A stretch of DNA of 64,000 nt, taken from the NCBI GenBank assembly GCA_027622655.1, contig JAQBYI010000003.1:1-64000 (forward strand), in the 5' to 3' direction. Of the stretch, positions 29,383 through 40,146 are shown piece after piece. How positions within the stretch are numbered: the stretch's first letter is position 1; each line of letters starts with the position of its first letter. Origin of the DNA: Gemmatimonadota bacterium. GTDB lineage: Bacteria > Gemmatimonadota > Gemmatimonadetes > Gemmatimonadales > Gemmatimonadaceae. The translations under genes were made by a program, and so were the position numbers. The notes beneath the pieces were generated by a model. That model was not told where the DNA came from, did not search any database, and saw only the letters and a list, made by a program, of their open reading frames with translations.

Positions 29383-30357
29383 CTACCGCTCGATCACAAT
29401 CGCCCCGCCCGGAACGTCGAGCGTCCAGCGCGTGCCCCGTAGCGCGGCGCGGCCCGCGGCAGTATGCAGTAGAACGGATCCACTCCGCGAGCCCGGAAAG
29501 AACGAGACGCCCGGGAACGTGAGCAGAAGCGGCAGGCGGCGTCCCTGCGGCTCGTACGCTGCTGTGCGCACCGTAAGCGTGGCTTCGCCGGAATCGAACG
29601 TTGGCCGGAGCAGACTCAACACATCGAACCCAATCCGCGCAACACGCAGACCCGGCGCGAGCGTAACCGGGATTGGTCCGAGCTTCACCGCGCCAATCGC
29701 AACGGACCGCGCTACGCCGTACGTGGTGTCGCCGCGCGCCCCAACAAGCTCCAGCGCGCTGAAGAGCGCCATAGTCGACGGCATCTGGAGTCCGGTCATC
29801 AGCGGCTGAATGTCGGCTTCGATCTGCTCTGTTCCGACCGTGATCGTGATGCGACCAAGCCCAAACAGCTCGTTCGGCTGCAGGGCAACGGTATCAACCG
29901 CCGCGCCGCCGACGGCGGTTTCTGCGGCACGCTGCATCGATTCACGAACCTCGCGGGGCAGACGCGCGCGGGTGAGCGCGGCCGCCCGATCGTACTGTCC
30001 CGTCCAGCGAAAAACTTCGAGGAGCCGCGCCTCGATGCTGATCGAGTCTCCGCCGAAAAACCGGGCCTCCTCGAGCAGTGTCGCCCCGACCAGAAACTTC
30101 CCGCGCGCGGCCAGATACGCCCCCAGCGATCCGCGCGACGACGGATCGCGCGGTGTCCGGCGGACCTGCTCGTGCAGCGCCGCCTCAGCGGCGTCGAGCT
30201 CGCCGACGGCGATCGAGAGTTCGGCCGCCGACGGATCAACCCGCCGCGAACCCTGTGCGCCAAGTGGTGTCGCGCCGCAAATGGCGACGGCAGTCAACGC
30301 GACGGCAGTCAACGCAGCGGCCGACACCCGACGCCTACCGTTCGGTGATACGCGCAA
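29383..30357 (-). CDS. Exported retropepsin-fold protein lacking the catalytic Asp
   Basis: I place the start at TTG 30357, which gives a good signal peptide (RVSPNGRRRVSAAALTAVAL..., cleavage after LGAQG) and 324 residues; GTG at 30327 or ATG at 30417 are alternatives. Residues ~30-150 look like helical repeats (tetratricopeptide style, e.g. 'AEAALHEQVRRTPRDPSSRG'). The second half follows the order of bacterial retropepsin-like aspartyl proteases: 'LGRITITVGTEQIEADI' and a terminal 'RIGFDVLSLLRPTFDSGEAT'. The D-T-G triad expected after the first strand reads 'PLMTGLQMPS', so the catalytic Asp is missing. It overlaps the M1 peptidase stop by 23 bp. Probably an inactive, binding-type member; moderate certainty. 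Confidence 0.62.
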   Translation of the reverse strand: MRVSPNGRRRVSAAALTAVALTAVAICGATPLGAQGSRRVDPSAAELSIAVGELDAAEAALHEQVRRTPRDPSSRGSLGAYLAARGKFLVGATLLEEARFFGGDSISIEARLLEVFRWTGQYDRAAALTRARLPREVRESMQRAAETAVGGAAVDTVALQPNELFGLGRITITVGTEQIEADIQPLMTGLQMPSTMALFSALELVGARGDTTYGVARSVAIGAVKLGPIPVTLAPGLRVARIGFDVLSLLRPTFDSGEATLTVRTAAYEPQGRRLPLLLTFPGVSFFPGSRSGSVLLHTAAGRAALRGTRWTLDVPGGAIVIER

Positions 30358-31966
30358 GGAGGGCGATGTCGGGATCGATGCGCATGCCGGTCGGCGCCGC
30401 ACGCAATCCGCTGGCAACGGTAAACGCGGTTGTGCCCTGCGCCGACACGGAGACCCGTTCGCGATGCGCTGTTCCGCCAGCGTCCAGGTACTCGACCGTC
30501 AGCGGGAATGCGAACATGCCGAATCGCTCCGATTGCACGACCGTGAGCGCGAGCGTTCCCGCCGCGCGATCGTATTTCCAGGACGTCTCCACTTCCGGAA
30601 AGCCGGGCCGGGTGAGCCACTGCGTGAAGAACGGCTTGAGGTCCCTTCCCGCGGCCGCTTCCATTGCCGAGCGAAGATCATCGGTCAGCGCGGTACCGTG
30701 TCGGTGGCGTTCCAGATACGTCCGCGCTCCACGAAAGAACGCGTCATCGCCGATCTCGTCGCGGAGCATGTGCAGCACCCAACCACCTTTCTGGTAGCTA
30801 TTCGCGTTGAGCAGGTTGGTCAGCGTGGCCTCTATCGTGTCGATCACCGGACGTCGCGTCACGACCGCCGCTCCGAGCACCGTCGAGCGGATTCGATCCA
30901 TGTCAGCGCGAAACGCCGAGTCGCCGCGCGAATGCTGTGTATAGAGCGCGGCGAGGTACGTCGCAAAACCTTCCGATAGCCAAAGGTGCGGCCACTCGCG
31001 TTCAGTGACCACATCGCCGAACCACTGGTGCGCGGTTTCGTGGGCGAGCAATCCGTAGCTCACGCCTCTCGTGCGAAACGCGCGGTCGGAATAGAAGATC
31101 GCGCTCGCGTTCTCCATTCCCCCAAAACGCGTCAGGCTCTGCACGTGCGCGAGCTTCTCGTAGCCGAACGGTCCAAACGTCCGTGCGAAGAACGTCACCA
31201 CCGAATCGGCTTCCGCGAAATCGCCGGGCAGTATGCTTCCCTGCTCAGGAAGCGTGTACACCATCTGCGGTACGCATCCGCCGTCCTCTGCGAATCCACA
31301 GGCGGTGTTTCCGAGCGGGTACTCCACGAGCGGCGCCGCGGCGATCACCATGAGGTACGTGGGAATCGGCTTCGACTCGCGCCACTTCGTTCTCCGCATC
31401 TCAATGGGCGCGCCCGCATGGCCGTCGGGGTCCTCGGGCTGCGGGATCAACGCCTCCTCAACACGCGCCCCGTTTGCGACGACTTTCCGTTCAGCCGGCG
31501 CAATGACGGTCCACGTGACCGTTGCCTTGTCGGAAGGATGGTCAACCGACGGAATCCAGTGCCGGGCCCGATTGGGCCAGTTGTCCCCGAAGCCCATCCA
31601 ACGGCCAGCGCTGTCGGTGGAAATAATGAGCCCGTCCTTCACTGACCCGGTGTACGTCACCGCGACGCGCACGGTATCGGCCGTCGTGCCAAACGGGATG
31701 CGGACAACGCCACCCGCGTGCGTGAACGCCGCATTGAGATCGTTTACCCGCACCGACTTGACGGTGAGGTCGAGAAGGTCGAGGACGAGCGTATCGGCGG
31801 CGCCACCGCGCGCGACGCGGCGCACCGTGAGCAAGGCCACGCCATCGATTGTGCTCCCAACGTCCGGAAGCGTAATCGTCAGATCGTAATCGACGACGTC
31901 TACAGCGGGCCGGCGTTGCGCACCGAGTGAGGCGGTGGCGAGCAGAAGGGCTAAGGCAACACGCAT
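30335..31966 (-). CDS. Exported M1-family metallo-aminopeptidase
   Basis: The ATG at 31966 gives 543 residues with a signal peptide (MRVALALLLATASLGAQ). The zinc site is complete: 'LLAHETAHQWFGDVV' (HExxH) and the downstream Glu in 'LWLSEGFATYLAAL'. The substrate-recognition loop appears as 'RFGGMENASAIFY'. M1 enzymes remove N-terminal residues from peptides; the leader sends this one out of the cytoplasm, where it would help use external protein. The N-terminal beta domain and C-terminal barrel region are present, while the large helical domain of longer family members is missing. It overlaps the next gene downstream. Confidence 0.93.
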   Translation of the reverse strand: MRVALALLLATASLGAQRRPAVDVVDYDLTITLPDVGSTIDGVALLTVRRVARGGAADTLVLDLLDLTVKSVRVNDLNAAFTHAGGVVRIPFGTTADTVRVAVTYTGSVKDGLIISTDSAGRWMGFGDNWPNRARHWIPSVDHPSDKATVTWTVIAPAERKVVANGARVEEALIPQPEDPDGHAGAPIEMRRTKWRESKPIPTYLMVIAAAPLVEYPLGNTACGFAEDGGCVPQMVYTLPEQGSILPGDFAEADSVVTFFARTFGPFGYEKLAHVQSLTRFGGMENASAIFYSDRAFRTRGVSYGLLAHETAHQWFGDVVTEREWPHLWLSEGFATYLAALYTQHSRGDSAFRADMDRIRSTVLGAAVVTRRPVIDTIEATLTNLLNANSYQKGGWVLHMLRDEIGDDAFFRGARTYLERHRHGTALTDDLRSAMEAAAGRDLKPFFTQWLTRPGFPEVETSWKYDRAAGTLALTVVQSERFGMFAFPLTVEYLDAGGTAHRERVSVSAQGTTAFTVASGLRAAPTGMRIDPDIALLARITER

Positions 31967-32003
31967 AGGTCCGGGGTAACGGTAGTGGGTGACGACCACA
32001 CAC

Positions 32004-32128
32004 GTAGAAAGTACACAGTAGGCGGTCTACGGTAGCGTAGAACTGCAACTGCGCGCTGTCCGCGCGATCTGTCGGCGGCTGCCGTTAGCCGTCGGCCGTC
32101 AACCGCGTGCCGTCCACCGGTGTTGCCG
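32004..32128. repeat. Degenerate 7-bp-periodic tract
   Basis: The gap between the M1 peptidase start and the next gene reads in steps of seven: GTAGAAA, GTACACA, GTAGGCG, GTCTACG, GTAGCGT (32004-32038), a degraded middle, then GCCGTTA, GCCGTCG, GCCGTCA, ACCGCGT, GCCGTCC, ACCGGTG (32081-32122). About 17 units keep one phase. No coding potential was seen. It resembles heptamer repeat tracts known from some bacterial intergenic regions. Confidence 0.55.
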
Positions 32129-33283
32129 TTACTTGGCGCTGACCCGGTAGATCCCGCCACCAAGGTCCTCTGACACGAGGACTGACGCATCCTTCCACAC
32201 GATAACGTCGGTTGGCCGGCCCCAGCGCGAGCCGTCCTGCCGCTGGAAGCCCCAGAGAAAGTCCGCGTAGCTCACCGGACGTTCATTCTCGTTGCGAACG
32301 AGGACGACCTTCGCCCCGGTCGGCGTACGGCGGTTCCACGAGCCGTGGAACGCGACGAGCAGGTCGCCACGCATCGACGCGGGAAGCTGCGTCGCACCGG
32401 AGAGGAAGGTGATGCCAAGCGGCGCCGAGTGGGCCTGCATCGCGAGGGCGGGAGGCAGCGTGCTGTCGCAGCGGGCCTGGTCGCGATACTCCGGATTCGG
32501 CACCCGATCAGAGTGACAGTATGGCCATCCGTAGTCACCACCATCCTGCAGGATGTTCAACTCCTCCGGTGGGAGGTCCTCGTGGTTTGGCGCGATGTTG
32601 TCTCGCTCGTGCACTGACACCCAGATCGCGCCTGTCGTGGGATGCACAGCCATGCCGACTGCGTTTCGGAGTCCCGTGGCAAACAACTGACCATTCCTGC
32701 CGTCGAGGTCGTAGCGCATCACGGCTGCGCGATCAGCCGTCGACTCTTCACACAGATTGCACGACGACCCGATCGAGATGTACATCATGCTGTCTGGCGC
32801 AAGCACGATGCTGCGCGTGAAGTGACCGCCGCCAGCGCTGTACGTCGCGAGCTGCTCCGGCGAGCCAACCACCTGCCCGGCCTGCACGCGGACTCTCACC
32901 ACGGCGCGAGTGTTCGCTATGTAGAGCCAGTCGCCACGCCACGCGAGCCCGTGCGGACTGTCGAGGTTGCGAATCAACACCGTTAGCGAATCGGCATCAC
33001 CGTCGCCGTCGGAATCCACGACGCGGGTGATCTGGTCACGGTCGGTTTGCGTCACGTAGAGCGCACCGTCGGGGCCGACGCTCAGCACGCGCGCACCGGG
33101 TACCTGTGCGAACAGGCTGACCTTCAAGCCGCTCGCCACGTGCAGCGATTCCGCGGCCGTGCCCGACGTGATGATTCGCTCGGCGCCGGCCGCATCGTTC
33201 CCCGTGGTACATCCCACGGTTGCTGCGGTTGATGCGGTTGATGCGCAGACCAAGGCAACGGTCAGGAGCGAACGGGGCATCAT
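32129..33283 (-). CDS. Sorbosone dehydrogenase-like / PQQ-type sugar dehydrogenase lipoprotein
   Basis: Starting at ATG 33283 the protein has 384 residues and a leader that ends at a plausible lipobox (ATVGC). The rest is a six-bladed propeller of the soluble glucose/sorbosone dehydrogenase family: 'GLKVSLFAQVPGARVLSVGP', 'LDSPHGLAWRGDWLYIAN', 'GLRNAVGMAVHPTTGAIWV' and 'FLSGATQLPASMRGDLLVAF'. Members oxidise sugars with PQQ in the periplasm, though many bacterial homologues have no proven activity. A Cys pair (CNLCEES) and a later Cys pair (CHSD...RCDST) may form disulfides. A longer in-frame start (33427) would overlap the kinase gene and is rejected. Confidence 0.84.
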   Translation of the reverse strand: MMPRSLLTVALVCASTASTAATVGCTTGNDAAGAERIITSGTAAESLHVASGLKVSLFAQVPGARVLSVGPDGALYVTQTDRDQITRVVDSDGDGDADSLTVLIRNLDSPHGLAWRGDWLYIANTRAVVRVRVQAGQVVGSPEQLATYSAGGGHFTRSIVLAPDSMMYISIGSSCNLCEESTADRAAVMRYDLDGRNGQLFATGLRNAVGMAVHPTTGAIWVSVHERDNIAPNHEDLPPEELNILQDGGDYGWPYCHSDRVPNPEYRDQARCDSTLPPALAMQAHSAPLGITFLSGATQLPASMRGDLLVAFHGSWNRRTPTGAKVVLVRNENERPVSYADFLWGFQRQDGSRWGRPTDVIVWKDASVLVSEDLGGGIYRVSAK

Positions 33284-33341
33284 CGGCTCAGCGGCAGAGG
33301 CAACGCGAAGCGCTCCGAGCCTGCGCACGTTGGAAGCCCAC

Positions 33342-34430
<1,089 letters not shown>

Positions 34431-34437
34431 CGAATGC

Positions 34438-35907
34438 TCACTGGCACACCAGGTTGCGTCCCCCGGACTTGGCGCGATAGAGCGCCTCATCGGCGCGTGC
34501 GAACAGATCATCCACCGTGTGAACGTCGCCCAAAGGATAACTCGCGACGCCGATACTCGCCGTGATGCGTACGCTGCCGCGATCGCTCACGAATGCCGTG
34601 GCCGCGATTCGCTCGCGCATACGTTCGGCGAACTTGACCGCGCCCGGCGCCTCCGTTTCGGGAAGCACAACGACGAATTCCTCGCCTCCATAGCGCGCCA
34701 CAAAGTCGACGCTACGAACGGATTCCTGCAGGAGATGTGCGACTTCGCGAAGCACATCGTCACCTACCAGATGGCCGTGCGTATCGTTGACCGATTTGAA
34801 GTGATCCAGATCAACCATCAGCATGGAGAGGTCGGCGTTGTAGCGGCGGGCGCGGTCCATTTCCGATACGAGCCGTACGGTCAGCGCGCGCCGATTGAGC
34901 GCCTGAGTGAGCGGGTCGGTATGCGCGAGCACTTCGAGCCGCGTGTTCTCGGCTCGCGTGGTTTCGAGCAACTGCGCGCGCACGATCGCGGCGACGGCGG
35001 CCTTGACGACTGCATCGGCGAACTCGACATCCACCTGCGTCAACGCCGGCTCGTCGGTCAGGCGTCTCAGGAAGAAGACGCCCGCCTGTTCGGCGCCAAG
35101 CGAAAACGGCAGCACGATCACCGAGCGAATCGGCACTTTAGTGCCGCTGGCCTTCCACTCCAGGCGAATGTTTGCGTGCAAGTCGCTGCTCTCGAGATCT
35201 TCCACCAGGACGGGCAGTCCGGTTTCGAGCGCCGAGCTGATTTCCGGGTAGCGGTCGAGGTGAATCTCGAAATGCCGGAGGGCGGGATCGTCGAAGGCCG
35301 TCGCTACGATGCCAGTCTTGTCGCCGGGCTTCGCCAGGATGACCGAGCAACGGGACAGCTTCAGCGCTCGCGCAACGCGGCGCGCCAGGATGTGATAGAT
35401 CTCGTCGCTCACGAGGTCGCCGGTGACCTCGTGGAGTATGTCGACGACTTTCTTGCGGCTTTCAGCGTCGTCGCGCGCACGGCGAAGCGCGTCTTCAGCG
35501 GACCGGAGCGCATCGCGTGTGGACGAGAGCGCGGCATGCGACCGCAGTTGCGCCTGCACACGAGCAATGAGTTCGCGCGGGCGGAACGGCTTGCGAATGA
35601 AGTCGGCGGCGCCAAGCCCGAACGTCTTCTCGGTCATCTCGTCCGGCGAGAGCGACGAGACCATCAGCACAGGAATGTCGCGCCAGCGCGAGTCCGCCTT
35701 GAGTTCCTGGAGCACCTGCACGCCGTCTACGCCAGGCATAATGACGTCGAGCAGCAGGAGATCGGGTGTGCCGTTCCCCAGCGCGCGCATCAACGAGTCG
35801 CGCCCGTCGGCAGCCGACACCTCGAACCCCGAATCGCGAAGCACACCAGTGAGCGATTCGAGAATGCTCGGATCGTCGTCTGCGATCATGATGTGGGCGC
35901 TAGCCAT
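34438..35907 (-). CDS. Response regulator with GAF and GGDEF (diguanylate cyclase) domains
   Basis: The 489-residue protein starts at ATG 35907. Residues 1-120 are a receiver domain with acidic pocket 'IADDD' and phospho-acceptor Asp54 in 'LLLLDVIMPG'. A coiled linker and a GAF-type sensor (residues ~160-310) lead to a C-terminal GGDEF domain with the active GGEEF signature in 'ARYGGEEFVVVLPE' and an RxxD product-inhibition site (RSVD) five residues before it. It should make cyclic-di-GMP when phosphorylated, with feedback control. Its start overlaps the dehydratase stop by 8 bp and it precedes a Ser/Thr kinase by 7 bp. No histidine kinase partner is adjacent. Confidence 0.94.
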   Translation of the reverse strand: MASAHIMIADDDPSILESLTGVLRDSGFEVSAADGRDSLMRALGNGTPDLLLLDVIMPGVDGVQVLQELKADSRWRDIPVLMVSSLSPDEMTEKTFGLGAADFIRKPFRPRELIARVQAQLRSHAALSSTRDALRSAEDALRRARDDAESRKKVVDILHEVTGDLVSDEIYHILARRVARALKLSRCSVILAKPGDKTGIVATAFDDPALRHFEIHLDRYPEISSALETGLPVLVEDLESSDLHANIRLEWKASGTKVPIRSVIVLPFSLGAEQAGVFFLRRLTDEPALTQVDVEFADAVVKAAVAAIVRAQLLETTRAENTRLEVLAHTDPLTQALNRRALTVRLVSEMDRARRYNADLSMLMVDLDHFKSVNDTHGHLVGDDVLREVAHLLQESVRSVDFVARYGGEEFVVVLPETEAPGAVKFAERMRERIAATAFVSDRGSVRITASIGVASYPLGDVHTVDDLFARADEALYRAKSGGRNLVCQ

Positions 35908-36910
35908 TGGCGGCCGCCCCCGGCAGAGCGAAGAGTTCCTGAAGGCCTTCCCACTCTGTGTTGCCGCCGGAGAGAACGCAGACAACCGGCCCGGCAAGCT
36001 TCACCGCGCCGCCCGTGAGCGCCGCAACTGTAATCGCACCACTCGGCTCGGCTACGAGCTTGTGCCGGTCGAGCAGAAAGCGCATCGCCGGAGGAAGCGC
36101 GGCATCCTCCACCGTCACGACGTCGTCCATGTACGCTTGGAGATGTTCGAACGTGAGGTCGCCAATGCGCACGGCGACGAGTCCGTCGGCGAGCCCACCA
36201 GGATTTGCGGCAATCGTGATCGGCTGACCCGCCACACGCGCCGTCGTGAGTTTGGCCGACTTGGCCGGCTCGACGCCGACCACCCGCGCCGCTGGACTCG
36301 CGAGCTTGACTGCAGTGGAAACGCCCGCCGACAGCCCGCCGCCCCCGACCGGTACGAGCACCGTGTAGTCGGTCGTTCCAAGTACCGCGAGGTCCTCGGC
36401 GATTTCGAGACCTGCGGTCCCCTGCCCGGCGATGATTGCGGGATGGTCGTAAGGCGGGACCAGCGTCGCCTGCTCGGCGTCGACGATTTCCAGCGCCTTC
36501 GCCATCCGATCGGCGGTCGTGGTGCCCGCAAAGATGACGCGAGCGCCCAATCGCTCAACACCGGCAACTTTTGCACGCAGCGCGGTCGTCGGCATGACGA
36601 TCGTCGCCTTGACACCGTAGATGCGCGCCGCGAGGGCTGCGGCTTGGCCGTGATTTCCGCTCGACGGAGCCACGAGGCCGCGAACTCGCTCGTCGTCAGC
36701 CAGCTGCGAAATAAAGTTGTACGCCCCGCGGAACTTGAAGGCTCCTATCCGCTGGAGCATCTCAGGCTTGAGATACACCGGCACCCCTACCTCGTGCTCA
36801 AGCTCGTACGAGCGCAGCAACGGCGTCCGCACGGCGACCGGCCGCAATGCCGTAGCGGCACGGCGGATGTCGTTGAGCGACACGAGGGTGGAAGTAGCGG
36901 ATGGGGTCAT
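35900..36910 (-). CDS. Threonine/serine dehydratase
   Basis: The 336-residue fold-type II PLP enzyme carries the Schiff-base lysine in 'IGAFKFRGAYNFISQL', substrate loop 'APSSGNHGQAAALAAR' and the Gly-rich phosphate loop 'VPVGGGGLSAGVS'. It has no C-terminal ACT regulatory domain, so it resembles the catabolic type rather than IlvA. It converts threonine to 2-oxobutyrate (or serine to pyruvate) and ammonia. It is the first gene of an overlapping set with a c-di-GMP synthase and a Ser/Thr kinase. A serine racemase-like activity is an alternative. Confidence 0.9.
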   Translation of the reverse strand: MTPSATSTLVSLNDIRRAATALRPVAVRTPLLRSYELEHEVGVPVYLKPEMLQRIGAFKFRGAYNFISQLADDERVRGLVAPSSGNHGQAAALAARIYGVKATIVMPTTALRAKVAGVERLGARVIFAGTTTADRMAKALEIVDAEQATLVPPYDHPAIIAGQGTAGLEIAEDLAVLGTTDYTVLVPVGGGGLSAGVSTAVKLASPAARVVGVEPAKSAKLTTARVAGQPITIAANPGGLADGLVAVRIGDLTFEHLQAYMDDVVTVEDAALPPAMRFLLDRHKLVAEPSGAITVAALTGGAVKLAGPVVCVLSGGNTEWEGLQELFALPGAAANG

Positions 36911-37059
36911 GGGCTCTCGCTAACGCCCCGCGAGCCGGCCGGTGCCGGAGGACGGGGTACAACTATTAACTACGATGCCCGAAAAGGTACTCCTGCCCGG
37001 GCCGGTCCCGCCAGTGTGAGGGGCCCTCTGGCCGGAATCAGGCCGGGCCGGAGCCCCCG

Positions 37060-40000
37060 CTAGGGAACCGGGGCTGCCAGCAGCTCCAGAGGCCGTTCGG
37101 GGGGCAGGCGCTTCGGGCGGCGGCGGCGCCAACGCATCACGAGCGACGGAAGGACCAGGAGCGCCCCGAGCGTTCCGGCCACAGTTCCGCCGGCCGTGGC
37201 CAGCGCGATCGCGCCAAAAAGCGTTGTCGCCGATGTCCCAACGGCCAGCGGAATCAAGCTGGCCATCGTCGTGAGCGTGATCAGGACGATCATGCCCGAT
37301 CGGTCGAGCGCGGAACGCAGCACGGCGGCGCCCGTGAGGCCGCGGGAGGGTCCCGCGCCTTCGGCCAGGCCACGCCGCCGCCGTTCAAGCGCCGCGTCCA
37401 CCAAGAGCACGCACTGGTTCACCGCGAGCCCGATCACCAGAATCACTCCAACTGCCGCTTCGCGGGTGAACGCGGCGCCGGTCCACCAGAACGCGGCCAT
37501 GACTCCGCCCAGCGCAATCGGCAGGTCGAGGAATACCATCACGGTGGCCCAGACTGAGTCGAACACGAGCGCAACCGCGAGGAAAACCAGCGCCAGTCCG
37601 ATCCCGAACACGAGCCAGAGGCCCTTCTCCGAGTTGTCGCTCACGAACCCGCTGGAGTTCACATCCTCGACCGCGTATCCCACCGGCACCGAAATGCTCT
37701 CCATGAACGACTTGTGCGTGCGGTCGCCGAGCTTTGTGGGGCCACGAAATTCGTATCCGACCATCCGGATGTACTGCTGGTCCTCGCGGGTGATCGTGCC
37801 GGGAACCTCGCGTTCACCAACCAGCGAGAGGTCGCCAATCTTCACCGGCGATCCTGACGCAGTCGGCACGATTGCCACCGACAGTTCGTCGAGACTCCGT
37901 TCACGCGAACCTTTCGATTTCACCGAAACCGGAATCTCCTCGCCATCAATCTCGAGTCGTTGGCCGCCAGTCTGTCCGCGCACCTCGCGCCGTACCGCGG
38001 CCGCAAGATCATTCGAAGTGAGCTGATGGCGCGCCAGCGCGGCACGGTCTGGTTCGAGCGTTACCGCGAAGGCCCGGTCGGATCCAAAGAACGAACCGGC
38101 GTTGAGATTCACGTTCCGCACCCGCGCGATCTTCTCGAGGCGTTCCTTGAGGTCGATCGCCAGTTGGGTCACTCCGTCGTACGAGTACCCCTTCACGCGA
38201 ACTCGATAGTTGCCGCTCGAGGAGCTACCACCACCCGACGAAAACGCCGGCCCCTGCCCGCTCACGAAGACGCTGGCGCCGCCGATGAAGACCGCCCGCT
38301 GCGTGAGGTCATCCTGCATCTGGAGCGGAAGCGCGGTGCGACCGGCTTCGAGGGTGTACATCACCACCATCTGCGCCGCCGCGTATCCGCGCGACTGCGT
38401 AATCACCTGTTCCACCCCCTCAGCGGCCACCGCGATTGCCTCGAGTTCCTGCATTGCGCGGTCGAGGCTCTCCGGGTCGGAGCCACGCGGGAACGTGAGA
38501 CTCGCAGATACCGACGTCCGCTGCTGGCCGCCGAACCCCCCGAACGCGAACCGACGCACCTTATTCGTGAAGCCCCAACTGAGGACGGCGAGCGCCAGCA
38601 CCGTGAACAGGAGCGTGGCCCACCGCCAGCGAAGAGTGCGTTTTACGATGGCGCCGTAGAACTTTCGGGCTCGCCCCCATTTCGCCGCCTGGCCATGACC
38701 TGCCGCGAGAGCCGGCACCATCACGAGCGCGGCAACCACCGACCACGCCATCCCCATCACGAACGCGCTGGCAAACGGCGCAAACGCGGCGCGAGCGTCA
38801 CCCTGCAGGTAAAGAAACGGGAAGAGCACCACTGCCGTCGTGAGTGTCGCCCCGACCACGGCAGCGGTCATTCGCTGGCCCCCGCGGGCGCGCCCTTCAG
38901 GAGTGTCCGGCTCAGTGCGAAGTCGCTCGACGACAATGATTCCGTTCTGAACAAGAATGCCGATCCCCATTCCGAGGCCGGCGAGCGTGAGCATGTTGGC
39001 GGGAATGTCCAGCAGGTAGAGGCCGAGCGCGGTGCCGGCGATGGATACGGCCGCCGTGCCCATCACCAGGGCCACGGAGCGCACGTTGCGCGTCGCGACG
39101 CCAATCACGAGCATGACCGCCAAAAAGGCGATCGCGCCACGCTTCATCAGATCCTTGAGCTGACGGTCGAGTTCCACGCTGTCGTTGCTCACAACGCGAT
39201 ACCCCACACCGGTCGGCAGCGAAGGCTTTAGCTCGTCCAGCACCTTGAGCACCGCCGCGGCCGTGCGAATCGCATCGGCCTGCGGGCTTCGCGTGACGTC
39301 GAACGCGATTGCCGGCTGCCCGTTGATGCGGAAGAACTGCCCGCGCGCATCTTCGTCACCGCGAACGGTCGCGAGTTCTCCGAGCCTGAACACGCGGCCG
39401 CCCCGGCCGCGTACGGCAAGATTCTCGAGTTCCGAGAGCGCTTCGGGCTGGTCCTTGAGAACCACTGCTCGCCGCGACGTGCCGAACCGTTCCTCGCCAA
39501 GCGCGCGCACCACGCGTGCGTCGCGAATAACCGCGGTCAGTTGCGCCGGGGCAATGCCGAGCTGTCTGAGCAGGGCAGGATCGTACGAAACGCTGGCGCC
39601 GAACTCCGTGCCACCGCGGGTCTGCATACCCGCCACGCCGCTCACGGCAGATACGCGCGGGCTGATGACGTCGGTCGCGAGCTTCTGCAGCGCGCCCCTC
39701 GTGTACGGCCCGGTCATCGTGAGCCTAAGCAACGGCGGCTCCTGCAGGTCGTCGGGTACGAAGTTCGACACCACCGGCGGCCCCGCGCCGGCGGGAAACT
39801 CGTTGCGCAGCACCTCGAGCCGCTCCAGAATCGCGAGCCGCGTAATCTGCGGATCAACGTTCGGCTGGAGTTCGATCGAGAGCGACGACCCATTCTCCTG
39901 CGACCGGCTGTTCACGCGCTTCACCCCGCGGACGCTCTGCACTGCGCCCTCCACCGGCGATGTGAGATACGTCTCCATCAGCTCGGCGGACGCACCGTTC

Positions 40001-40146
40001 CAGCTGAGCGACACCTGCAGGCGCGGCAGCTCCACAGAGGTCTTGGTGGCGAGCGAGAGTTTGGTAAACGCGACCCCGCCAGAGAGGAGGATCGTCGTCA
40101 CCGTTGCCCAGACCACGGCCGGCCGCGAAACAGCCCAGCGAATCAA
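37060..40146 (-). CDS. RND efflux subunit B, lacking canonical proton-relay residues
   Basis: The 1028-residue protein has the full RND layout of 12 helices and two large periplasmic loops. It shares general HAE1-like features, but helix 4 reads 'GMGIGILVQNGIIVVERL', so the paired Asp of AcrB-type pumps are Gln400-Asn401, and helix 10 reads 'VIGLAVNQCVLLVDAAL' with no Lys. A Gly/Ser-rich stretch (SSGGGSSSSGNYR) lies in the second periplasmic loop. Its start overlaps the previous RND gene by 4 bp (ATGA), so the two are made together. It may be a non-energised partner in a mixed trimer, as discussed for MdtBC (inference). Confidence 0.85.
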   Translation of the reverse strand: MIRWAVSRPAVVWATVTTILLSGGVAFTKLSLATKTSVELPRLQVSLSWNGASAELMETYLTSPVEGAVQSVRGVKRVNSRSQENGSSLSIELQPNVDPQITRLAILERLEVLRNEFPAGAGPPVVSNFVPDDLQEPPLLRLTMTGPYTRGALQKLATDVISPRVSAVSGVAGMQTRGGTEFGASVSYDPALLRQLGIAPAQLTAVIRDARVVRALGEERFGTSRRAVVLKDQPEALSELENLAVRGRGGRVFRLGELATVRGDEDARGQFFRINGQPAIAFDVTRSPQADAIRTAAAVLKVLDELKPSLPTGVGYRVVSNDSVELDRQLKDLMKRGAIAFLAVMLVIGVATRNVRSVALVMGTAAVSIAGTALGLYLLDIPANMLTLAGLGMGIGILVQNGIIVVERLRTEPDTPEGRARGGQRMTAAVVGATLTTAVVLFPFLYLQGDARAAFAPFASAFVMGMAWSVVAALVMVPALAAGHGQAAKWGRARKFYGAIVKRTLRWRWATLLFTVLALAVLSWGFTNKVRRFAFGGFGGQQRTSVSASLTFPRGSDPESLDRAMQELEAIAVAAEGVEQVITQSRGYAAAQMVVMYTLEAGRTALPLQMQDDLTQRAVFIGGASVFVSGQGPAFSSGGGSSSSGNYRVRVKGYSYDGVTQLAIDLKERLEKIARVRNVNLNAGSFFGSDRAFAVTLEPDRAALARHQLTSNDLAAAVRREVRGQTGGQRLEIDGEEIPVSVKSKGSRERSLDELSVAIVPTASGSPVKIGDLSLVGEREVPGTITREDQQYIRMVGYEFRGPTKLGDRTHKSFMESISVPVGYAVEDVNSSGFVSDNSEKGLWLVFGIGLALVFLAVALVFDSVWATVMVFLDLPIALGGVMAAFWWTGAAFTREAAVGVILVIGLAVNQCVLLVDAALERRRRGLAEGAGPSRGLTGAAVLRSALDRSGMIVLITLTTMASLIPLAVGTSATTLFGAIALATAGGTVAGTLGALLVLPSLVMRWRRRRPKRLPPERPLELLAAPVP

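Noticed and set aside
36911-37059. GC-rich inverted repeats between threonine dehydratase and RND subunit B
   Set aside because: Stems are only 4-5 bp with several alternatives and no T-run, which is expected by chance in GC-rich DNA.
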